Below are positions 34,744 through 42,865 of a stretch of 64,000 bases of DNA, piece after piece. A program made the position numbers and the translations under genes. The stretch is from UBA6107 sp964459385 (GTDB taxonomy: Bacteria; Chloroflexota; Anaerolineae; Anaerolineales; Anaerolineaceae): the NCBI GenBank assembly GCA_964459385.1, contig CAYWLG010000006.1, positions 1 through 64,000 of the forward strand, written 5' to 3'. The notes under the pieces were generated by a model. The model ran no database searches. It was not told the DNA's origin and was given only the letters and a program-made list of their open reading frames with translations. Positions within the stretch are counted from its first letter, which is position 1. Each line of letters opens with the position of its first letter.

Positions 34744-35802
34744 TCAGCCGACCTCCCGCAAGCGTGGATCCACGATGGCCTGAATGAGGTCAAGCGCGAA
34801 CATCAGCAGAAGCACCACGATGACGCTGTAAATGGTAAATCCCAGCGCCGCGGCCGCATCGGGGATGAACTGCATGCTTTTGACGGCAATTTCGGAGACA
34901 CCTTGTATGTTAAAGATGATCTCGATCACGAAGACACCGGTGATCAAAGATGCCGCTGAAAGCAGACTGCTTGTCAGAGCGGGGGCGATGGCATTGGGCA
35001 GGGTGTGCCGCCATAGAATGCGACGCTCTGGAATGCCATGCGCCTTGGCGGCAGTGACATAATCTTGTCCCAGTTCTTCAGTCATCGAAGTACGCGTAAC
35101 CCGGGCCAGGGTGGCCCAGTGGGCAAAGGCCAGGGTGAAGACTGGCATGGCCAGATGACGGAGCGCATCCCACGTCACATCAGGGCGACGATTGAGCAGC
35201 CCATCGATGGTGATCAAACCGGTATAAACCTTGAAATTGGCCGAGTTGACCAACATCCCCACAGCCGTGCTCGTTCGTTCAGGCGCGAACCAGTGAAGAT
35301 TGACGTAAAAGATCGCCAACAGGATGAGCGCCAGAATGAAAGGCGGCAGCGAGGTAGCAATGTAGGCCGTCAGGCGAAAGAGCTTATCACCGGCCTTGTG
35401 CTGTTTGGCAGCGGCCAGTACGCCGCTCAAGATGCCCAGAGGGATGAAAGCCAGAATGGAATACAGCGTCAGTTCTGCCGTTGCCGGGGTGCGGCGCATG
35501 AGAGCGGTCAGAATGTCATCGCCAAGGGTGGGACTGTATCCCCAATTGCCTTTCAACAGGCTGGAGATCCAGTAAAAATACTGCACCGGGTAGGAGTCAT
35601 TGAGGTGATTCTTCTCGATGATCAATTGGATCATGTGCGCCCGTTGAGCTTCAGTCTGGCGCGCATTTCTGGGCATATAGAGCTCGGCGCGGGTTTCGGC
35701 AGGCGTGAGCATCACCGTGGCATAAAGCACTGCCGTGGTGATCAGCAAAGTGATGATAATCGAAAGGATTCGTTTGGCGATGAAACGAAGAATAGGCGGC
35801 AT
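34744..35802 (-). CDS. ABC transporter permease, oligopeptide/DppB-OppB type
   Basis: Second permease of the same importer: 352 residues and six helices, beginning MPPILRFIAKRILSIIITLLIT as OppB proteins do. The EAA loop is DYVTAAKAHGIPERRILWRHTLPNA. It is the first gene of the pair. Together the two would form the membrane channel for peptides or a related solute, with partner genes elsewhere. Confidence 0.92.
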   Translation of the reverse strand: MPPILRFIAKRILSIIITLLITTAVLYATVMLTPAETRAELYMPRNARQTEAQRAHMIQLIIEKNHLNDSYPVQYFYWISSLLKGNWGYSPTLGDDILTALMRRTPATAELTLYSILAFIPLGILSGVLAAAKQHKAGDKLFRLTAYIATSLPPFILALILLAIFYVNLHWFAPERTSTAVGMLVNSANFKVYTGLITIDGLLNRRPDVTWDALRHLAMPVFTLAFAHWATLARVTRTSMTEELGQDYVTAAKAHGIPERRILWRHTLPNAIAPALTSSLLSAASLITGVFVIEIIFNIQGVSEIAVKSMQFIPDAAAALGFTIYSVIVVLLLMFALDLIQAIVDPRLREVG

Positions 35803-35910
35803 GAGATTATCGGTTGTGGCAAAAGATTAAATGCGTATGAGCGATTTTACCATAACCGATTCAGCACGCGTGTTTTTGCAACGTTCTGGAGGAACGCGCG
35901 TATATGAGGT

Positions 35911-37206
35911 ATGCTTTCACAAATCGAATTGACGCAAACACCGATGATTCGCGAATCTGCCCCGGCTCTTTCGCTGAGCGATTTTGTCTCCAAACAGACC
36001 GACTTCAACCGCTGGATGTGGTATGCCGCTTTGGATGCTTTCTCTGATCCGGGCAGGCGCTATTCACTGGCCGAAAAACGAGCCAACGAGAAAAAGTTAA
36101 GTGAGCAGTTGGACTGGCTGGCCAGTGGCCTGAACCGTGAATTTGCAAATGAAGAAGGCCGCAAAAATTTTGCCGCAGCCGCCGGGCACCGCCTCAAACT
36201 GGTGGGCATGAGTGTGCTGGGCTTGAGCTACGAACAACTGGCTGTGCTCGAAAACGAGGCGCTTATTCAATCCAGCCAGGAGTTTTACCGGCGGGCACGC
36301 CAGTTTGATCCCGAAATCCCCGATGCAGCGATCTTTCAGGCAAGCCGCAATGTGTGGACTTCGAACTACCTGCAGGTGCTTCTGGGGCTGGAAATTCAGC
36401 TCACCCCGGCCATTTTTGCCTACAGCATGCTTTACCCGGTCAGCGACAACTTTTTGGATGACCCGGCGCGCAGCAAGGCAGAAAAGATCGTTTTCAACCA
36501 GAAGTTCTGTGCCTGGTTAAAAGGGGAACCTGCCGAGGCAAGTGGCAAACACGAAGTGCAGGTCAAACGGCTGGTGGAAATGATCGAGGGGCAATACGAG
36601 CGCAGCCTGTTCCCGCAGGTGTATGAAAGCTTGCTGGCCATCCACTGTGCACAGGATGAAAGTATGCGATTACCGCAGGCGCCTGTGCCTCCGCACTCGG
36701 TGGATGTGGTAGGTATCACCTTCAAGAAGGGGGGCACCTCCGTGCTGGCAGATGGGGTGCTGGCTGCCGGGGAGCTTACCCCACGGCAGATGGAGATCAT
36801 CTTCAATTATGGAGCATTCGCCCAGATGATGGACGATCAGGAAGATGTGGAAGCCGACCTCAAAGAGCGGTCACTGACGATCTTTAGCGAAGCTGCCCGG
36901 GCAGGCAGGTTGGATCGCACCATGAACCGTCTCTTCGCTTATTCGACCTTACTGCTTAAAGACCTGGATGAATTTGCTACTCCGCGTTCAAAGCCACTGA
37001 TCGAGCTCTCACTGAAGGGTATTGATCTGCTGCTGATTGATGCCTGCCTACGCACGCGCAAATATTATTCATGGCGTTATATGCACCGCCTTGAACGATT
37101 TTTCCCAGTGCGTTTTGGGTACATGCAGCAGCTTCGCAGCAAGATACGTGAGCGCAATCTAACCATTTCACGACTTGTTAAAGCTTTTTTCCCGGCAATG
37201 GAATAA
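35911..37206 (+). CDS. Class I isoprenoid-synthase-like protein
   Basis: A 431-residue, mostly helical soluble protein. Two acidic motifs stand out: SDNFLDDP (Asp179, Asp183, Asp184) and MMDDQEDVEADL (Asp308, Asp309, Asp312). Their number and spacing recall the metal-binding aspartate-rich motifs of class I prenyl-diphosphate and terpene synthases. No canonical DDxxD or NSE is present, so the substrate is unknown and a degenerate or novel family member is likely. Start choice is uncertain: ATG 35911 has GAGGT directly against it, and ATG 35944 is an alternative. It stands alone, with a hairpin after it. Confidence 0.6.
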   Translation: MLSQIELTQTPMIRESAPALSLSDFVSKQTDFNRWMWYAALDAFSDPGRRYSLAEKRANEKKLSEQLDWLASGLNREFANEEGRKNFAAAAGHRLKLVGMSVLGLSYEQLAVLENEALIQSSQEFYRRARQFDPEIPDAAIFQASRNVWTSNYLQVLLGLEIQLTPAIFAYSMLYPVSDNFLDDPARSKAEKIVFNQKFCAWLKGEPAEASGKHEVQVKRLVEMIEGQYERSLFPQVYESLLAIHCAQDESMRLPQAPVPPHSVDVVGITFKKGGTSVLADGVLAAGELTPRQMEIIFNYGAFAQMMDDQEDVEADLKERSLTIFSEAARAGRLDRTMNRLFAYSTLLLKDLDEFATPRSKPLIELSLKGIDLLLIDACLRTRKYYSWRYMHRLERFFPVRFGYMQQLRSKIRERNLTISRLVKAFFPAME

Positions 37207-37257
37207 ATAGAGTTACGGATTCCTTAAGCGGTTTGACCCACCCCTGGCAGCATGATC

Positions 37258-37283
37258 GAACCGGGCTCATTTGAGCCCGGTTC
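37258..37283 (+). terminator. Hairpin after the isoprenoid-synthase-like gene
   Basis: A perfect 11-bp GC-rich inverted repeat (arms 37258-37268 and 37273-37283, 4-nt loop) lies about 50 bases past the stop and before the convergent gene at 37330. It has no long U-tract. Confidence 0.65.
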
Positions 37284-37329
37284 TGTGTAAATTACCCTAA
37301 AATCAAGGAAAGTTGATCTGCTTAATGTA

Positions 37330-37989
37330 TTAGCTGCAAATCAATTTAGCCGACCATGGCAATAGAAAAGCCGTGTTTTCTTCAAATACTGCGGGAGTGA
37401 TATCGATCATTTTTATCTGCTCGGCTGCCTCAAGGATCATCAAATCTTCACCGTTCAGGAGACTTTTCAAATCAGTGTGAGATTTAACATATTTCCCTGT
37501 CTCTAGAAAGTATTTCGCCTGCAAAATGAAAAAGGCTGATTTGAACATTCCCTTAAGCATTGCGGAGTCTTCATCATGCAGAAAATTGTGGCTACACTGG
37601 TGATAAAGTGTGCAGGCTCCGATTGAGATGGCGTTGCGGGTATCGGCCTCGGATAATGGAGGAAGCAGGACTTTAAGATCACCGAGCATAGGAATCGTGT
37701 CGTGATAAAACTGAAATAGATCAGCCTTATGCCAATTGGCAAGTTCGTTCTTGCCTGACACAAAGCCGCAGATGAGCTGCCGGCTGGGAAGCGCCGCAAT
37801 GGCTCTTTTGTATTCCTTTAGATCGGCTAGAGAGACCTCATCCAGAATCAAAACTACATCAATATCACTGTTTTCGTTCGCTTCTCCGCGGCCGTAACTA
37901 CCTTGCAGACCGATAAATTGAATACGTTCACCGAAGGCAGCAGTAACGCTGGCCTGGTAAAGCTGCATCCATGAATCGATGTCGATCAT
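37330..37989 (-). CDS. Nucleotidyltransferase-domain protein
   Basis: A 219-residue protein with the nucleotidyltransferase-fold signature GSYGRGEANENSDIDVVLI (about 30-48), whose SDID aspartates bind metal. The second half is helical and HEPN-like (KGMFKSAFFILQAKYFLETGKYV). This fold is shared by aminoglycoside nucleotidyltransferases, MNT antitoxins and protein AMPylators, so the target is not predictable. Confidence 0.75.
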   Translation of the reverse strand: MIDIDSWMQLYQASVTAAFGERIQFIGLQGSYGRGEANENSDIDVVLILDEVSLADLKEYKRAIAALPSRQLICGFVSGKNELANWHKADLFQFYHDTIPMLGDLKVLLPPLSEADTRNAISIGACTLYHQCSHNFLHDEDSAMLKGMFKSAFFILQAKYFLETGKYVKSHTDLKSLLNGEDLMILEAAEQIKMIDITPAVFEENTAFLLPWSAKLICS

Positions 37990-38069
37990 GTTGGAATCAG
38001 TCCTTTCATCCTAAGAGAACAAAATTGACAAGTCGCTTATTGTAAAGGCAGTGCACATACCTGCCAAGG

Positions 38070-39023
38070 TTATTTTGCCAGAGCAACGATTCTGGCAATG
38101 AGATCGGGGTCGTTTTTGATCAGGCCGGCTTTGGGCAGCCGTTGCAGCAATAAAGCCCAGTTGGGGTCCCGTGCGAATACGGCGCGGAAGTAGGGGATGG
38201 CTTCTTCGAAGCGACCGGTATCGGCCAGGGTGACGGCTTGCCAGAAGGGCAGTTCGTCAATCTCCGGAGCGGTTTCGCGTCCCTGGGTGTAGGCTTTCAA
38301 AGCGCCTTCCACATCTCCGGCGCCGAGCAGGGCATCGCCGCGGTTCATGGATTCGTAAGCGCGCTGCACTTGCAAGAGCCGGCGCAGCTCGATCAGCGGG
38401 CTGACGTGATCTTCGACGCGCAAATCCACCTGGGTCTCGGCCCAATTTTGTTCGGTGCGTTTGCCGCTGACCACGAGCATAGCCGCCGACTGCATGCCGC
38501 GAATATCACCCCCTTCGGCCTGGGCTGCATCCAAAGCGGCAAGCAGGCGCTCGGGCAGCGGCCCGCTGCTGGCTTCATAGGCTTTGGCCATGGCGGGCCA
38601 AACCGTATCGCGCAGCATCATGTTGGCCTGCACGGAGTAGCCCTCGCCAATGTGATGACCGGCTTCGGCGATGGTGCGGTTGCCCGTGTGGGTGGCCACA
38701 CGGCCCTGATTGTCGATTATGGCGACCTGACGAATCTCACACCCTTCATCGGCTTTCAGCAGTTCATTTAAGACATCCTGTGGGGCATGATGAGCGCGTA
38801 AGCCTGCCAACCCCTTGGGGCCGTAGCTGACCTCGACCATGGCCTGAGTGGCAATCGCTCCTACGCCCGGCTCTGCCCAGGTGACGATCGAGCCGGTGGA
38901 GAACCAGTGAGACTGCACAGCCACCCCCAGATCTCCGTTTTCAGGGTCACGGGCAACGATCGAATAAGTATGCGCAAAGGGAAAACGCGCGAATTCAAAA
39001 GTAGAACCAGTGTTAACCGCCAT
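38070..39023 (-). CDS. DUF1028 family protein with a C-terminal helical extension
   Basis: A 317-residue cytosolic protein. The first 215 residues match DUF1028, a family with an Ntn-hydrolase-like fold: HTYSIVARDPENGDLGVAVQSHWFSTG, PGVGAIATQAMVEVSYGP and GNMM-like GYSVQANMML. The last 100 residues are helical and TPR-like (ALKAYTQGRETAPEID, EAIPYFRAVFARDPNW). The reaction is unknown; relatives occur near peptide and peptidase genes. A good AGGAGAA site precedes the start. Confidence 0.85.
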   Translation of the reverse strand: MAVNTGSTFEFARFPFAHTYSIVARDPENGDLGVAVQSHWFSTGSIVTWAEPGVGAIATQAMVEVSYGPKGLAGLRAHHAPQDVLNELLKADEGCEIRQVAIIDNQGRVATHTGNRTIAEAGHHIGEGYSVQANMMLRDTVWPAMAKAYEASSGPLPERLLAALDAAQAEGGDIRGMQSAAMLVVSGKRTEQNWAETQVDLRVEDHVSPLIELRRLLQVQRAYESMNRGDALLGAGDVEGALKAYTQGRETAPEIDELPFWQAVTLADTGRFEEAIPYFRAVFARDPNWALLLQRLPKAGLIKNDPDLIARIVALAK

Positions 39024-39044
39024 TGCATTCTCCTGATAAGTGAA

Positions 39045-39944
39045 TTATTCGGCTTTTGTGCTGCTCCAACGAGCATAGATGGCTGTAGAAAGATAGCGAC
39101 CTGCCGATTGTTCCAGCAAGCCGATTTCGCCGCATTCGGTTTGCCCGCCCTTGCCCTGCATGATCTCTTCCATCGCATAGTAGAGCGTGGCCGCTGAGGC
39201 TTTGACGGCGTAGGCCGTCAATTGCACGAAAAGCGGGTGCGTGGTGAGAATCTCGGCACAGGCGTGCAGCAGGGTGGGCAGCAACTTGTAGAACTCCCAC
39301 ACCTCTCCCTTGGGCCCGCGTCCAAACTTGGGCGGGTCGAGGATGATGCCGTCATAGCGTGAACCGCGCCTTGCCTCGCGCTGCACGAACTTGAGCGCGT
39401 CGTCCACGATCCAGCGAATGGGCAGATCGTCCAATCCAGAGAGTTTCTTGTTCTCACTGGCCCAGGTGACCACTTTGTTGGAGGCATCCAGGTGGGTGAC
39501 GCTGGCCCCGGCGCGCGCGGCAGCCAGGGAGGCGATGCCGGAATAGCCAAACAGGTTGAGCACTTTGGGTTTGTCCGCAGCGGCGCGAATCACCTGCTCG
39601 GTCCAGTCCCACTGGCACGATTGTTCGGGGAAGACCCCCAGATGGCGCGAAGACGTGGTCTGCACCCAGAAACGCAGCCCCTGATAGCCCATCTGCCAGC
39701 GTTCGGGCAGTTTCTGCTTGTATTCCCAATGGCCGCCATTTTCTTCGGGAGCCGGTTTGTAATTGGCGACGGCCTTTTTCCATTCGGTCTCTGGCAGTGA
39801 CTGTGCCCAAACCGCTTCGGGTTCCGGGCGAATGAGGCGATAGGGGCCGAACTGTTCGAGCTTAAAGCCGTTGCCGCAATCGAGCAGGGCATAATCCGTC
39901 CAATTTTGGGCGGCCAGGAGTTGAAAAGTGGGCAATGAGTTCAC
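39045..39944 (-). CDS. SAM-dependent methyltransferase, RlmI/RlmK-like
   Basis: A 299-residue class I methyltransferase. The SAM loop is KVLNLFGYSGIASLAAARAGASVTHLDASNKV (about 128-159) and the catalytic-loop motif is IILDPPKFGRG (about 195). This DPPxF pattern and the SGIASL motif are those of the COG1092 rRNA methyltransferases, but the N-terminal PUA domain of RlmI is replaced by a shorter region. An rRNA base is the likely substrate, not proven. It ends 21 bases before the DUF1028 gene and may be cotranscribed with it. Confidence 0.8.
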   Translation of the reverse strand: MNSLPTFQLLAAQNWTDYALLDCGNGFKLEQFGPYRLIRPEPEAVWAQSLPETEWKKAVANYKPAPEENGGHWEYKQKLPERWQMGYQGLRFWVQTTSSRHLGVFPEQSCQWDWTEQVIRAAADKPKVLNLFGYSGIASLAAARAGASVTHLDASNKVVTWASENKKLSGLDDLPIRWIVDDALKFVQREARRGSRYDGIILDPPKFGRGPKGEVWEFYKLLPTLLHACAEILTTHPLFVQLTAYAVKASAATLYYAMEEIMQGKGGQTECGEIGLLEQSAGRYLSTAIYARWSSTKAE

Positions 39945-40058
39945 GTGAGGTCTTTCTTTTAAGGAAATATGAAATCAGTATACCAGCGAATTTCGATTTG
40001 ATTGCGCTGAGGTGATTATAATGAATGTAAATATCACTTATCAAGGATGCGCATAGTC

Positions 40059-41210
40059 ATGTATGATTTCAACCATTTTCCCGATCGCAAAGTGACCGAG
40101 AGCGTCAAGTGGGGCATTTACGATGCAGACGTGCTGCCCATGTGGGTGGCCGATATGGATTTCGTTTCGCCGCAGCCGGTGATCGATGCGCTGCTCGAAC
40201 GGGTGCGGCACGGCGTTTTCGGCTATCCGATGGTCAAAAACGAGATGAAGCAGGTGGTTGTCGAGCGTATGGCGAGTCGCTACGGCTGGCAGGTGACCCC
40301 TGAGGAACTGATTTTTGTGCCGGGTGTGGTGCCTGCTTTCAACCTGACCTGTCAGGCCCTGGCCGGTGCAGGAGACTCGATCCTCATGCTCACGCCCGTC
40401 TACCCACCCTTTCTTTCGGCACCCACCAACGCCGGCGCCGAACGGATAGAAGTGCCGCTGGTGCAAGGCGAATCCGGGCGCTATGAGATCAATTTCGACG
40501 CCTTCGAAGCGGCCATTCGTCCCAACACCAAAGTGTTCATGCTGTGCAACCCGCATAACCCGGTTGGACGGGTCTTTGAGCGGGAAGAGCTTGAAAAACT
40601 GGGTGAGATCTGTCTGCGCCACGGAGTGGCAATCTGTTCAGACGAGATCCACTCTGATCTGGTTTTCAGCGGGCATAAGCACACACCCATTGCCTCACTG
40701 AGCCCGGAGCTGGCGGAGAACACTGTCACCTTGATCGCTCCTTCCAAGACCTTCAATATTGCCGGGCTGGAATGCTCGGTGATCCTCTGCAAAAATGAAT
40801 CCATGCGCAAAAAGTTGGAAAAAGCCCGCAAAGGCCTGATGGGCGGGGTGAACGTGCTGGGACTCACGGCCGGGATCAGCGCATACCAACATGGTGACCC
40901 CTGGCTTGAAGAACTGCTGGCCGTACTCGAAACGAACCGCGATCTACTGGTAAGCTTCATCCGTGAGAGAATGCCAGAGATCAAAGTTTCTCCGGTCGAG
41001 GCGACTTACCTGGCCTGGCTGGACTGCCGGGCACTGGACTTGCCTGCCGATGCCTTTCACTTCTTTTTAAGCGAGGCCAGGGTGGCGCTGAATGACGGCA
41101 AAGAGTTTGGCGCACCCGGTGAAGGATTCTTGCGCTTCAATTTTGGCTGCCCCACGACAATGGTGCAGGAAGCCCTGGAAAGAATGGAAAAAGCACTGCG
41201 AGATAGATAA
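40059..41210 (+). CDS. PatB/MalY family PLP-dependent C-S lyase or aminotransferase
   Basis: Fold type I PLP enzyme of 383 residues from ATG 40059, chosen because AAGGA lies 11 bases upstream; ATG 40047 is in frame but too close to it. Family features are KWGIYDADVLPMWVADMDF at the start, CNPHNPVGRVF, SDEIHSDLVF, and SKTFNIAGLECS with the PLP-binding Lys. Members cleave cystathionine or related C-S bonds to pyruvate, ammonia and a thiol, linking it to methionine and cysteine metabolism. Monocistronic and divergent from the methyltransferase. Confidence 0.9.
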   Translation: MYDFNHFPDRKVTESVKWGIYDADVLPMWVADMDFVSPQPVIDALLERVRHGVFGYPMVKNEMKQVVVERMASRYGWQVTPEELIFVPGVVPAFNLTCQALAGAGDSILMLTPVYPPFLSAPTNAGAERIEVPLVQGESGRYEINFDAFEAAIRPNTKVFMLCNPHNPVGRVFEREELEKLGEICLRHGVAICSDEIHSDLVFSGHKHTPIASLSPELAENTVTLIAPSKTFNIAGLECSVILCKNESMRKKLEKARKGLMGGVNVLGLTAGISAYQHGDPWLEELLAVLETNRDLLVSFIRERMPEIKVSPVEATYLAWLDCRALDLPADAFHFFLSEARVALNDGKEFGAPGEGFLRFNFGCPTTMVQEALERMEKALRDR

Positions 41211-41297
41211 CCAGTTGCTATCAGTTGGTATTTTAATTACATACTAAACAGAAAACTTTTTTGTTCATAATTGTGATGCGTAAAAGGTAGGGAGAAA

Positions 41298-42383
41298 ATG
41301 AAAATCTTAATGCGTAGTCAAAGTGACAAGGAGTGGAAACTCGTCGAAACCGCGGCTTATAGTAAAGAAAACGAGTTACAACATCTGCTTGCAGAATCAC
41401 CCAGTTTAATTTCTATCTCTGATGTTCGAGAAAATGCTGGCTCGCTCGTAGTCGCTGTGCAGGAATTTCCGCTTTCGATTGGCTATATCGATATTCTGGC
41501 ATTTAGCGCCGAAGGGGATATTGCGATAATTGAATGTAAGTTAGCATCAAATTCCGAGGCTAAAAGAAAAGTTATCGGTCAAGTGCTGGAATATGGCGCA
41601 AACCTTTGGCAAACCCCTTATGAAGAGTTGGATCAAGGGGTTCGATTACGCAATGGTGAATCGCTTGCTGAATTGGTGGAAAAGAATGTGCAATCTCCTG
41701 ATTGGGATGAGGAAACATTCCGTGGCAATGTTGAATCAGCTTTGGCGAGTGGAAATTTTATACTCATCATCGTTGTTGATGAGATAAATGAAGAATTGAC
41801 TAGGATCGTGCGCTTTATGAATGCGGGAGGAAGACAGGGTTTTGATTTCGCTGCATTGGAAATGCGTCGTTTTCATAACGAAAACTCTGAGATGTTGATT
41901 CCGCGTTTTTTTGGTCCGTCGAACACTGTAAAGAAAACACCTAATTTACCTGGTACAAAGTGGGATGCCCCTACTTTTTTTGCAGAACTACAAAAACTTC
42001 ACGGAGATAGTTCTGTAGCAGTAGCAAAACACCTGTTGGAGTGGAGTAAAAAAAAGGTTTCTGTTTGGTGGGGGAGAGGCAAAGAGAGCGGTTCGTTTGT
42101 TCCATATTTGTTTAGCAATGAAATAAAGTACCAGTTATTTGCAGTTTGGACTAATGGTACTGTTGAGATATATTTCCAATGGTTAAGCTCCAAGTCACCA
42201 TTCGATCAAGAAGAAAAACGAATCGAATTATTATCAAAGCTGAATCAAATTGAAGGGATAAATATTCCTTCAAGTGCGATAGATAAACGCCCGAGCATTC
42301 GGCTGACACTTCTCGCAGAAGAAAACAAAATTGCTCAATTTCTTAAAGTTTTAGATTGGGTTGTTGACGAAATTGTGAAGTAA
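41298..42383 (+). CDS. PD-(D/E)XK nuclease-like protein, NucS-like N-terminal domain
   Basis: A 361-residue protein with a visibly more AT-rich sequence than the flanking genes. The N-terminal half has the nuclease core pattern: Glu in KENELQHLLAESP, then GYIDILAFSAEGDIAIIECK with Asp65, Glu79 and Lys81, followed by a helix with QVLEYGANLW. This layout matches NucS/DUF91 and related restriction-like folds. The C-terminal 140 residues form a separate domain of unknown role (KVSVWWGRGKESGSFVPYL, YQLFAVWTNGTVEIYFQW). AGGGAGA precedes the start. It could belong to a defence or repair system, but no partner gene is adjacent. Confidence 0.65.
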   Translation: MKILMRSQSDKEWKLVETAAYSKENELQHLLAESPSLISISDVRENAGSLVVAVQEFPLSIGYIDILAFSAEGDIAIIECKLASNSEAKRKVIGQVLEYGANLWQTPYEELDQGVRLRNGESLAELVEKNVQSPDWDEETFRGNVESALASGNFILIIVVDEINEELTRIVRFMNAGGRQGFDFAALEMRRFHNENSEMLIPRFFGPSNTVKKTPNLPGTKWDAPTFFAELQKLHGDSSVAVAKHLLEWSKKKVSVWWGRGKESGSFVPYLFSNEIKYQLFAVWTNGTVEIYFQWLSSKSPFDQEEKRIELLSKLNQIEGINIPSSAIDKRPSIRLTLLAEENKIAQFLKVLDWVVDEIVK

Positions 42384-42424
42384 AGATCAATGATACCTAG
42401 CCTAGGTGAGAGTAAGTTAACAAA

Positions 42425-42452
42425 AAACAGAGCCGGAAAACCGGCTCTGTTT
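42425..42452. terminator. Bidirectional terminator
   Basis: A perfect 12-bp inverted repeat (arms 42425-42436 and 42441-42452, loop AAAA) with A and T runs at its ends lies between the convergent nuclease-like and cspA genes. Confidence 0.85.
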
Positions 42453-42476
42453 CAAGGTTCTAGCAGAATGGACTGC

Positions 42477-42689
42477 TTAGGCAACCGCCACGACGTCCGC
42501 GGCTTGTAGCCCTTTGGGACCTTTCTCGACAGAAAACTCTACCTTTTGCCCCTCCTTGAGAACCCGGTAGCCGTCCATCTGGATAGCAGAAAAGTGAACG
42601 AACACGTCTTCCGCACCGTCACGGCCAATAAAGCCGTAACCTTTGGCAGGATTGAACCACTTTACGGTCCCAACAAAACGTTCTGACAT
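42477..42689 (-). CDS. Cold-shock protein, CspA family
   Basis: A 70-residue single-stranded nucleic-acid-binding protein and RNA chaperone. From ATG 42689 (GGAGAG upstream) it shows the RNP motifs KGYGFIGRDG and VFVHFSAI on a five-strand beta barrel. A 5-codon longer frame to 42704 would start inside the ribosome binding site. The intergenic region before it (42690-42835) is about 145 bases, room for a cold-shock leader, though I see no clear box. Confidence 0.95.
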   Translation of the reverse strand: MSERFVGTVKWFNPAKGYGFIGRDGAEDVFVHFSAIQMDGYRVLKEGQKVEFSVEKGPKGLQAADVVAVA

Positions 42690-42853
42690 ACTTTGTCTCT
42701 CCATGAAGAAAAGAATTGGCAGTCACTTGTCTTCGAAACAAGCGCCACACGAAAAATTTTACAATCATAAAAAATTAGTGTCAAGCAAATCCTCTTAAGA
42801 TTGGACGGAATCCTCTTAGCGTAAGGACAAACCTCATGCGGAGGTGTCTCGGC

Positions 42854-42859
42854 TATAAT
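42854..42859 (+). promoter_or_regulatory. -10 box with leaderless geometry before the TPR gene
   Basis: A consensus TATAAT is followed by six bases and the ATG at 42866. No good -35 lies 16-18 bp upstream, so the promoter call rests on the -10 box and its spacing. Confidence 0.5.
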
Positions 42860-42865
42860 TGGAAC

